Assembly (NCBI GenBank): GCA_934316545.1
Contig: CAKRDT010000038.1
Location: 1 to 11,929, forward strand
Reading direction: 5' to 3'
DNA length: 11,929 nucleotides
Source: an uncultured Agathobacter sp.
Lineage (GTDB): Bacteria > Bacillota > Clostridia > Lachnospirales > Lachnospiraceae
Translations under genes and position numbers: made by a program
In this document: piece after piece, positions 1 through 5,976 of the stretch
Layout of the letters: each line of letters opens with the position of its first letter
How positions within the stretch are numbered: position 1 is the first letter of the stretch
The notes under the pieces: generated by a model
Seen by the model: only the letters and a program-made list of their open reading frames with translations
The model's database searches: none
Told to the model about the DNA's origin: nothing

Positions 1-39
1 AGCGGACATTTTCAGCAAATTCTTGATTTGGGATAACTA

Positions 40-112
40 GTGTCAGCGTAGAAGCCCGCCACCGGGTCAGCCCAGCCAGGACACGCCGCCACAGGAGTTT
101 CGCAATCGCCTA
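40..112 (-). ncRNA. Candidate structured RNA / dispersed repeat, left copy
   Basis: G+C-rich element whose 69-base core (112 down to 44) matches the right-end copy at 67 of 69 positions, in inverted orientation. Read on the minus strand, it can form a closing stem of GTGTC (84-80) with GACAC (44-40). Inside it is a hairpin of CTGGG and CCCGG around a CTGA loop (75-62). The two core differences are in or beside the 5' arm of the closing stem, and pairing is kept because the 3' arm differs too. A TACTAT -10-like box lies about 11 bases upstream (129-124), but I see no good -35 box. Weaker similarity to the right copy continues to about base 5. The element lies just downstream of the TetR gene. 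It could be a small RNA, a 3'-UTR element or a repeat; the family is not identified. Confidence 0.5.
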
Positions 113-135
113 ACTTACAGAAGATAGTATGGCTG

Positions 136-161
136 AAAAAAGAAATTCTATGCATCATAGA
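136..161 (-). terminator. Weak candidate terminator of the TetR gene
   Basis: On the minus strand a 6-bp stem (TCTATG / CATAGA, 3-base loop, 161-147) overlaps the TetR stop codon. It is followed by a T-rich run (145-136) with one C. The stem is A+T-rich and short, so termination would be weak. Confidence 0.3.
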
Positions 162-738
162 GTAAATGTTCCAGCAGGAACAAAAAAAAGCGGCAATTAT
201 TCTCTCCTGCCTGCAACAGTGCCATCAGATTCACAAATACATATTCGACAAATGCATCCTGATTTAATTCCATATTCCAGATTACCGGATTCACTCTTTC
301 ATCCTGTTCAAGCACCTCTTTCAACAGTCCGATCGCATTCTCCCGCTGCTTGGAATCTTGATTGATCCGTGACAGCCAGCCGGTGTCATACTGTGCAAGC
401 CTCCCGTACAGGAATCCATAATACTGTTCCAAAAACATCGTAAATCCGATTCCGCTGCGGTATAATTTGTCCTGATCCCGCAAAATGTGGTTCCAGAACG
501 TCTCGGATACCGCACGTATCAGAGCGTCCTTATCCGGATAATAATTGTACATAGATCCAAGTCCGATTCCGCATCCTTTGGCAAGCTTACGGATACTGAC
601 ATGATCCACACCTTCACGTACAGCGATTTCCATCGCTGCTTCTAATATTTTTTCTCTCGAAGTTACTTTTTGTCGCATATGACCGCTTCCGTTCATCTCT
701 TGTATTGATTCGTTTTTGTATCTCCACAATTCTGCCAT
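148..738 (-). CDS. TetR/AcrR-family transcriptional regulator
   Basis: Probable DNA-binding repressor of 196 residues from this start, normal for the family. Residues 27-75 form the TetR N-terminal domain: helix 1 (EKILEAAMEIAVREG), then the helix-turn-helix with recognition region KLAKGCGIGLGSMYNYYPDKDALI. The rest is a helical ligand-binding and dimerisation domain of unknown specificity. The ATG at 738 has AGGA 8 bases upstream. The ATG at 678 (MRQKVTS) has a weaker GGAAG but fits usual TetR N-termini better; a GTG at 759 is a third option. The gene lies 77 bases below spoVAE and has its own sigma-A-type promoter, so it need not be a sporulation gene. No divergent target gene is next to it. 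Its promoter spacer resembles that of the right-end RNA copy, which may mark a shared operator. Confidence 0.88.
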   Translation of the reverse strand: MAELWRYKNESIQEMNGSGHMRQKVTSREKILEAAMEIAVREGVDHVSIRKLAKGCGIGLGSMYNYYPDKDALIRAVSETFWNHILRDQDKLYRSGIGFTMFLEQYYGFLYGRLAQYDTGWLSRINQDSKQRENAIGLLKEVLEQDERVNPVIWNMELNQDAFVEYVFVNLMALLQAGENNCRFFLFLLEHLLYDA

Positions 739-788
739 CGTCAGATTCCTGTAACACACGAATGGACTGTCTGATGTGAACTCTGTTC

Positions 789-818
789 ATGATAGCACCA
801 TCCGCCGGCAGCTGTCAA
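789..818 (-). promoter_or_regulatory. Sigma-A-type promoter for tetR
   Basis: TTGACA (818-813), an 18-base spacer, then TATCAT (794-789). The start point is predicted near 782, about 44 bases before the ATG at 738. The -35 box overlaps the last codons of spoVAE. The spacer contains CCGGCGGATGG and resembles the spacer of the promoter at 11781-11809. Confidence 0.6.
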
Positions 819-1174
819 TTTTTCTTCATCTTCGGCTGACAGATCAATGAAGCAATATAAGAAAACACAAGCGCTGCCGAAAGACCAAGCGCACAATTTT
901 TAAAACCGCCTAAAAAGATTCCGATAAATCCCTTTTCATCCACCATCTCTCTTACGCCCTGCCACAGATGATTGCCAAAACCAAGAAGCGGAACACTTGC
1001 CCCCGCTTTGGCCCATTTCAGGAACGGCTCATAGATGCCGGCAGCACCAAGCACTGCGCCGAGGCACACCAGAAGCACCATAATCCTTCCCGGCATCATC
1101 TTTGTTTTCTCCATCAGAATCTGTGATAGCGCGCAGATCGTGCCTCCTACCACAAATGCGATCACATAATCCAT
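815..1174 (-). CDS. spoVAE: Stage V sporulation protein AE (SpoVAEb type)
   Basis: Small integral membrane protein of 119 residues, part of the SpoVA channel in the inner spore membrane that carries dipicolinic acid. It shows about three to four hydrophobic segments (near residues 2-20, 31-47, 84-112). A loop reads KAGASVPLLGFGN, matching the family signature that the related SpoVAC also carries (GGAGALVPITGFAN here). The start at 1174 was chosen over an in-frame ATG at 1204 for three reasons: the protein then begins MDYVIAFVVGG, as is typical; GGGAGG lies 10 bases upstream; and the ATG overlaps the spoVAD stop in a TAATG junction, implying coupled translation. Confidence 0.93.
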   Translation of the reverse strand: MDYVIAFVVGGTICALSQILMEKTKMMPGRIMVLLVCLGAVLGAAGIYEPFLKWAKAGASVPLLGFGNHLWQGVREMVDEKGFIGIFLGGFKNCALGLSAALVFSYIASLICQPKMKKN

Positions 1175-2313
1175 TATTGCCAAACCTCCCTTCTCCTCTT
1201 GCAATCTTCATCTTTCAGATGTTCCAACACAATGCCATGTGCAATTCCCGGAATGGACTGCCCCTCATTAAAGCTGACCGGAGACATTAACGCTCCGGTT
1301 GGAACAAAGAGAATTCTTTTTAGCTCACCGCTTGCGATTCTCGGCAGGAAATGAGCAGCCAGCGTCGCTGCCGCACAGCCGCATCCCGAGCCGCCGGAAC
1401 CCGTTTTCTGCTTCTGATTGTCATAAATAAGCATGCCACAATCCCTGTGCACCTTTGACAGATCAAAGCCCTTCTCTTTTAACAGATTAAGAAGTATCTC
1501 ATGTCCGACCTCTCCCAGATCCCCCGTTACGATGCAATCATACTCCTCCGGTTTACGATTGAAATCCGTAAGATGCTGCGCGATCAGTTCCGCTGCCGCA
1601 GGTGCCATCACCGCCCCCATATTCATGGCGTCCTTTACACCATAATCCACAATCTTTCCCGTTGTCACAGCAGAAATCTTTGCCATCGGTGATCCTTTTT
1701 CGTGCAGATACGGATGACGATCCGGAAACAGATCCACACTTGCTGTCTTCTGTAATCCGGCATTTGGCTTCTTTACCGCTTCTGCCGCTGCCACGATAAA
1801 CGCGCCAGCACCTGTGACCGTCCATGTGGCGGAAACCGGCCGCTGATTCGCATATTCAAGAGGAAAACGAAACTGCTTCTCCGCACTTGCGAAATGACTG
1901 GATGTTACCGCGGCCACACAATCCGCGTATCCCGCCGCCACTGTCATCGCAGAGAGTGCCAACGCCTCGCCGCAGGTGGAACACGCACCATACAAACCAA
2001 ATAACGGTATCTCAAAACTCTTTAATCCGAACGAAGAGGCAATCAGCTGACCTAGCAGATCGCCCGCAAACAGATAACGCATCTCCTCCGGTTTACGGTC
2101 AGCCTTTCCCAAAGCGAGCGTTAACGCCTCCTGCTGCAGGCTGCTTTCCGCCGCCTCCCACGTATCCTGTCCAAATTTATCATCCGCTCCGACACAGTCA
2201 AACTCTCCGGCGAGAGGACCTTCGCCCTCCTTTGTTCCTACGACGGATGCCGTACCAATAATAAAGGGAGCCTCTGAAAACAAAAGACTCCCTCTTCCAA
2301 TCTGCTGGTTCAT
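1174..2313 (-). CDS. spoVAD: Stage V sporulation protein AD, DPA-binding
   Basis: Soluble, membrane-associated SpoVA component with a thiolase-like fold. In Bacillus its homologue binds dipicolinic acid directly and is needed for DPA uptake into the forespore. Family signatures are visible: LFAGDLLGQL (81-90), FGLYGACSTCGEAL (105-118), SSHFASAEKQFRFPLEYANQ (138-157), the WTVTGAGA stretch (164-171), TGKIVDYGVKDAMNMGAVMAPAA (218-240), the DLGEVGHEIL segment (265-274), and SGGSGCGCAA (307-316). At 379 residues it is longer than the roughly 340 usual, owing mainly to an N-terminal stretch near 30-60 and a charged C-terminal tail after GQSIPGIAHG. The ATG at 2313 has AGGGAG about 7 bases upstream. 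A sigma-G promoter precedes it. It is separated from spoVAC, its usual upstream neighbour, by about 7 kb. Confidence 0.96.
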   Translation of the reverse strand: MNQQIGRGSLLFSEAPFIIGTASVVGTKEGEGPLAGEFDCVGADDKFGQDTWEAAESSLQQEALTLALGKADRKPEEMRYLFAGDLLGQLIASSFGLKSFEIPLFGLYGACSTCGEALALSAMTVAAGYADCVAAVTSSHFASAEKQFRFPLEYANQRPVSATWTVTGAGAFIVAAAEAVKKPNAGLQKTASVDLFPDRHPYLHEKGSPMAKISAVTTGKIVDYGVKDAMNMGAVMAPAAAELIAQHLTDFNRKPEEYDCIVTGDLGEVGHEILLNLLKEKGFDLSKVHRDCGMLIYDNQKQKTGSGGSGCGCAAATLAAHFLPRIASGELKRILFVPTGALMSPVSFNEGQSIPGIAHGIVLEHLKDEDCKRRREVWQ

Positions 2314-2376
2314 ACAATCTCTCCCTTTCCTGCCGCCAGTCCATAACAGGACCCGCGATCATTGTAAGTTTTGAAA

Positions 2377-2406
2377 TAGTATGTATCCAAAATCCGTATT
2401 TTATTC
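2377..2406 (-). promoter_or_regulatory. Sigma-G promoter for spoVAD-spoVAE
   Basis: On the minus strand: GAATA (2406-2402), exactly 18 bases, then CATACTA (2383-2377). This fits the known sigma-G consensus GHATR-N18-CATWHTA completely. It lies between apt and spoVAD, with the -35 box just past the apt stop codon. The start point would be near 2370, leaving a leader of about 57 bases. It implies forespore-specific expression of spoVAD-spoVAE independent of the genes upstream. Confidence 0.8.
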
Positions 2407-2407
2407 T

Positions 2408-2932
2408 TTAAGCACCCTCAAACTGAGCAACCGAATCAACCTTGTAATCAGAGAGAACCTCTCTTCCCTTTAGATCAACAAGCTCGATCAAAAATAACAT
2501 CTCAACGACTTCTCCGCCAAGTTCTTCTACCAGTTCTGCAGCGGCCTTCATCGTTCCGCCGGTTGCGATCAGATCATCCAACAGTACCACCTTATCTCCC
2601 GGCTTGATTGCGTCCTTATGGATCTCAATCGTTGCGGTACCGTACTCAAGATCATAGGTTTTCTCTACGGTTGCACATGGAAGTTTGCCCTTCTTACGAA
2701 TCGGGACAAACGGCTTATGAAGCAGATACGAAAGCGGCATTCCGAAAAGGAAACCTCGCGACTCCGCACCGGCGATCACATCAAAATCCATTCCTTCCAA
2801 ACACTTTGCAAGCTCATCAATTGCGAGTTTTAATCCGTCTGCATCCATTAAAATACTTGTGACATCCCGGAAAATAATGCCCTTCTCAGGGAAATCCGGA
2901 ATACTTCGAATGTACTCTTCAAGTTTCTTCAT
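2408..2932 (-). CDS. apt: Adenine phosphoribosyltransferase
   Basis: Purine-salvage enzyme that makes AMP and pyrophosphate from adenine and phosphoribosyl pyrophosphate (PRPP), in the cytoplasm. The 174-residue length is normal for bacterial Apt. The N-terminus has IPDFPEKGIIFRDVTSIL (11-28), the family hallmark. AGAESRGFLFG follows at 54-64, VPIRKKGKLP at 77-86, and the PRPP-binding loop VVLLDDLIATGGTMKA at 115-130. GAGG lies 7 bases before the ATG. The gene is 78 bases downstream of trmO and seems to have its own promoter, so it may be expressed separately from the genes above it. Its link to the sporulation genes downstream is positional only. In other Bacillota apt often sits near relA or recJ; that context is not seen here. 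Confidence 0.97.
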   Translation of the reverse strand: MKKLEEYIRSIPDFPEKGIIFRDVTSILMDADGLKLAIDELAKCLEGMDFDVIAGAESRGFLFGMPLSYLLHKPFVPIRKKGKLPCATVEKTYDLEYGTATIEIHKDAIKPGDKVVLLDDLIATGGTMKAAAELVEELGGEVVEMLFLIELVDLKGREVLSDYKVDSVAQFEGA

Positions 2933-2967
2933 GCTGATACCTCACATCTAATTTGTAATCTAGACTC

Positions 2968-2996
2968 ATTATACGGCTTTCTCCTGCGGTCTGCAA
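2968..2996 (-). promoter_or_regulatory. Probable sigma-A promoter for apt
   Basis: A perfect TATAAT (2973-2968) lies 17 bases after a partial -35 box TTGCAG (2996-2991), in the trmO-apt gap. The start point would be near 2961, about 29 bases before the ATG. The weak -35 limits confidence. Confidence 0.5.
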
Positions 2997-3010
2997 GTGC
3001 AGCCCTGATT

Positions 3011-3709
3011 TTACTTTACTTTATCGAAATCCCCTTTTTTACGCGGGCGCACCTCCTGCACGATAAGGCAGTCCTCCTGCACCACAAATCGTATATCATA
3101 AGCATCAAAAGCCATACCATACACATAGTCCGGCTTCTTGTTGTACGCCGCGCGCGGATCCTGCGCAAGTACATCAATTGCGGCATCCCGCAGTTCTCCC
3201 GGAAGTTCTTTCATCAATTCTTCCGGAAATTCAACGTGCAGCTGATCCCCTGCATGCGCATCCGCAAAGCCGCCAGCCGCCTCCGGGTGTGCATCCGTAT
3301 AAGGCAGATATGGCTTAATATCGTAAATCGGTGTTCCGTCTAAGAGATCCATCCCCGATACGTCAAGCACCGGTCCAAGCCGGTCATCCACACGAAACTC
3401 CTCAAGTTTTACGCAGGATAATCCGATGGAATTCGGGCGAAACGGCGACCTTGTCGCAAACACACCGCGGCGTTCTTTTCCTCCGAGTCTCGGTGGCGCA
3501 ACCGTTGCATGAAATGACTCCTGCTTCGCCTCCGAGAATTCCCACAAAAGCCACAAATGTGAAAACTCCTCAATGCCTCTGAATGCATCCGGGTTACGGA
3601 ATTCCGGTTCCATCACAATCATGCCGGTTGCAGCCGCTGCAAGCCCGCTTTGACGTGGGATTCCGAATTTTTCCGGAAATGGTGTATGAATATGTGCGAT
3701 CGTAATCAT
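3011..3709 (-). CDS. trmO: tRNA (adenine(37)-N6)-methyltransferase TrmO (TsaA/YaeB family)
   Basis: Member of the TrmO/TsaA family, S-adenosylmethionine-dependent enzymes that methylate t6A37 of tRNA-Thr. The 232 residues match the known length (235 in E. coli). Signature stretches are GIEEFSHLWLLWEF (45-58), GVFATRSPFRPNSIGLSCV (82-100), GMDLLDGTPIYDIKPYLPY (119-137) and the C-terminal DPRAAYNKK (184-192). The ATG at 3709 follows the stop of the preceding gene by 9 bases. Its ribosome site AGGA overlaps that stop (TAGGA) and lies 7 bases before the ATG, so the two genes are almost certainly cotranscribed. The function is housekeeping; no direct tie to sporulation is implied. Confidence 0.94.
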   Translation of the reverse strand: MITIAHIHTPFPEKFGIPRQSGLAAAATGMIVMEPEFRNPDAFRGIEEFSHLWLLWEFSEAKQESFHATVAPPRLGGKERRGVFATRSPFRPNSIGLSCVKLEEFRVDDRLGPVLDVSGMDLLDGTPIYDIKPYLPYTDAHPEAAGGFADAHAGDQLHVEFPEELMKELPGELRDAAIDVLAQDPRAAYNKKPDYVYGMAFDAYDIRFVVQEDCLIVQEVRPRKKGDFDKVK

Positions 3710-3718
3710 AGTCTTGTC

Positions 3719-5959
3719 CTACATCTGATAGAATTTGAGATTCTCATTTAATTCAGGCGTAATCTCACCGCCTGCCGCCTCATACTTATCATACATCGCA
3801 GTAATCCTCTGTACCTTCTTTGCATTCTCATTATCCAGTCTGCGGAACACATTCTGGTACTGCGGATTCTGCATAAGATTCTGTCTGACGTCCTTTGCAA
3901 ACGGACAGTAGCGCACCAGAATTTCCCGTGCAACCTTGTTCAGGCGGAAGCTTCCGGCCGACTCATATTTCATCCAGCTTTGGTAATCCTTGACAAACAC
4001 TTCCCGATAACTGTTTCTCGCCCGGGCCAGAGCCGTCTTGATCTTGTCTTTTGCATCCGTCGACAGATCCGAATTCTTACGATAAAACTGGATATAGTCG
4101 CAATACTCCGAGGTAAGCGAACGCTCTCTGATATCATTCCAGTACACACCCTGGATCCTTCGACAGATTTCCCAACGGTAGCGTCCCATGATCTCCACCA
4201 TCAGCTCATCCATATCCGATGCCGTAAACATCGGAAACAGAAAGCGTGCCGGTGTATTACTCTTCGCCCCTACCGTCTCCTGCCACATCACAGCACGGGT
4301 TCCGGCATCCGGCATAAGGATGACATCCGGCAGTACTTCATGCATCAGCCACTCCTGATTGATGCCATGAGCCGGATCAGAAAACAGCACCTCACGATAC
4401 AGTACCGAATAGTCCAGACGCCGGATCTTATTGATTGCGTTCTCAACACGTTCCGCGGTCACCGCCATCTTCTCAATCGTATTGATGAATTCCTCCGAAG
4501 ACAGAATCGGACAAAACGATGTAATTCTTCCGCTTGTAAGACGATGTCCCGACATAAACACATTTCTGATTTCAAACTCTACCTTCGCCTGTGGACTCTC
4601 CTTGAGCCCGGCAAACTGCGATTCCGTAATCTCCCCCTGCCGCTTAAGCTCCTGCAGATATCCGTTATAATCCAGATCAAACTCATTGCGCGACGGCTCT
4701 TTCTTTCCCTGATAGATCAACAGAAGCCAGTCGTATATCGTAAAAATATGATCCGAGTGAAACAGCCCCAGCGAATCCACAAGAGTGTAAAGCGTATTGG
4801 TATGTTCCTCTCCAAGAAGCTCCACATCCATAAAGCCAAAATTAAGGAACATGGCGATAACCGGGGATGGGCGCATCAGATCCTCCGTCGAACGAAGGAA
4901 TACCTTCTGATAGATTTCATAAAAACGCGCCGTAATCTCTTTGCGGATTCTTCGGACATCATTATCGGATGACTGACGATCCGGCAGCTTCCTGTACCGT
5001 TCAAGAACTTCCTTATATGCATGAATCTTCTCATCCTCATATCCCGCATACTCCATGATACGTGCCACGCAATCCTCACGCGACACGCGGATTCTTCCGC
5101 TTTCGTCCGTCTCAAAATTGTGCTCTTCACACAGATTCCGGCATTTTTGCAGCTGACCTTCGTCATAGACTGCAAGCTGCCCCATTACCTCGACAAGCGA
5201 AAGCATCTGCTTGCGCGTCTCTGTGATATCGCGATTTTTCTGTGAGAGCGCCACTGCAAGACCAAAATACAGATGAAAGATATCATCTCCGGAATCCGCA
5301 TAGAGAATATCCTTGTTGTACAAAAGATAGGTAACAAGTTCACCGATTCCCTGCGTCACACGGCGCATTTGTGCGGCAGCCTCCATGATCGCACCGACGC
5401 ACAGATTGTCATCTTTGATCATCAGCTGCATATATTCCCTGAGATAGTTTCTGACCAGGCTGTTACTGTTGCTGATTTCCCAGTTTTCTGCGCGGTGCTG
5501 CATATTGAGTGCCTCAAATCCCTCAATGCGCGTGAAGTCCTGTTCATCCATAAGAAGCTTGCTGCAGGCATTCTTATAATCACTGTAATAGGTTTCCGCA
5601 ATCCGATGCAGCAGGTTTGCCTTCTTCTGCAGACTCGAATACAGACACAAAGCCTGATGTCTCTGTTCGATCGCTGTCCGAAGAAAAATCGGACGAAAAT
5701 TTTCATGTTCTGCCAATATCTGATGAAGATCTGCCGCGTTCTTACATGGAATCACGATAAGAACCGTATCCTCTTTCGCCACATAATCACACGCAAACCA
5801 TTCATTCTCAAGAATTCCGATAATCGAATTCCGTTTCATCTCAATTTCTGCAAATACAAACTGCCGGGTAACCGATCCCTCCTGAATAAGATACCATTCC
5901 ATTACCTTATCCTGTCTCTTTGCAACAATTTCCCCCTGTTTAACCCTTAATACCTTCAT
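3719..5959 (-). CDS. Large unknown protein with degenerate cyclic-nucleotide-binding-like N-terminus
   Basis: 746 residues, with no signal peptide, membrane segment or recognisable helix-turn-helix. Residues 1-75 look like a cupin-type cyclic-nucleotide-binding (CAP effector) fold: a run of short beta strands including EWYLIQEGSV, the ENEWFACDYV stretch (51-60) and VLIVIPC (66-72). The ligand-binding cassette (G-E-x-x-x-x-x-x-R-x-A/S) is not visible, so nucleotide binding is doubtful. The remainder is long, mostly helical and charged. Notable segments are YYSDYKNACSKLLM (124-137), FGFMDVELLGEEHTNTLY (374-391), LPDVILMPDAGTRAVMWQE (543-561), and a helical C-terminus rich in Tyr, Arg and Lys (600-746). 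I do not recognise a family for residues 110-746. It lies 17 bases below the GH3 gene and 9 above trmO, so it is probably in one transcript from the hpt promoter. The AGGAG upstream is 14 bases from the ATG, longer than ideal. Confidence 0.85.
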   Translation of the reverse strand: MKVLRVKQGEIVAKRQDKVMEWYLIQEGSVTRQFVFAEIEMKRNSIIGILENEWFACDYVAKEDTVLIVIPCKNAADLHQILAEHENFRPIFLRTAIEQRHQALCLYSSLQKKANLLHRIAETYYSDYKNACSKLLMDEQDFTRIEGFEALNMQHRAENWEISNSNSLVRNYLREYMQLMIKDDNLCVGAIMEAAAQMRRVTQGIGELVTYLLYNKDILYADSGDDIFHLYFGLAVALSQKNRDITETRKQMLSLVEVMGQLAVYDEGQLQKCRNLCEEHNFETDESGRIRVSREDCVARIMEYAGYEDEKIHAYKEVLERYRKLPDRQSSDNDVRRIRKEITARFYEIYQKVFLRSTEDLMRPSPVIAMFLNFGFMDVELLGEEHTNTLYTLVDSLGLFHSDHIFTIYDWLLLIYQGKKEPSRNEFDLDYNGYLQELKRQGEITESQFAGLKESPQAKVEFEIRNVFMSGHRLTSGRITSFCPILSSEEFINTIEKMAVTAERVENAINKIRRLDYSVLYREVLFSDPAHGINQEWLMHEVLPDVILMPDAGTRAVMWQETVGAKSNTPARFLFPMFTASDMDELMVEIMGRYRWEICRRIQGVYWNDIRERSLTSEYCDYIQFYRKNSDLSTDAKDKIKTALARARNSYREVFVKDYQSWMKYESAGSFRLNKVAREILVRYCPFAKDVRQNLMQNPQYQNVFRRLDNENAKKVQRITAMYDKYEAAGGEITPELNENLKFYQM

Positions 5960-5976
5960 ACTCTTGTCGTTATCTC

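Noticed and set aside
1824..2261. A 145-codon Pro-rich plus-strand frame opposite spoVAD
   Set aside because: Proline and arginine bias is the mirror of spoVAD codon use; there is no supporting ribosome site or domain.
2961..3005. A trmO terminator in the trmO-apt gap
   Set aside because: The only inverted repeat is CTGCA/TGCAG with a two-base loop and no T-run after it, too weak for an intrinsic terminator.
3980..4972. A 330-codon plus-strand open frame opposite the 746-residue gene
   Set aside because: It is antisense to a longer frame with a start, near neighbours and a plausible protein; its translation is rich in Arg, His and Ile without domain pattern, as expected for a shadow frame.
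5273..5950. A 225-codon plus-strand open frame opposite the start of the 746-residue gene
   Set aside because: Same situation: antisense shadow, no ribosome site, no recognisable protein features.
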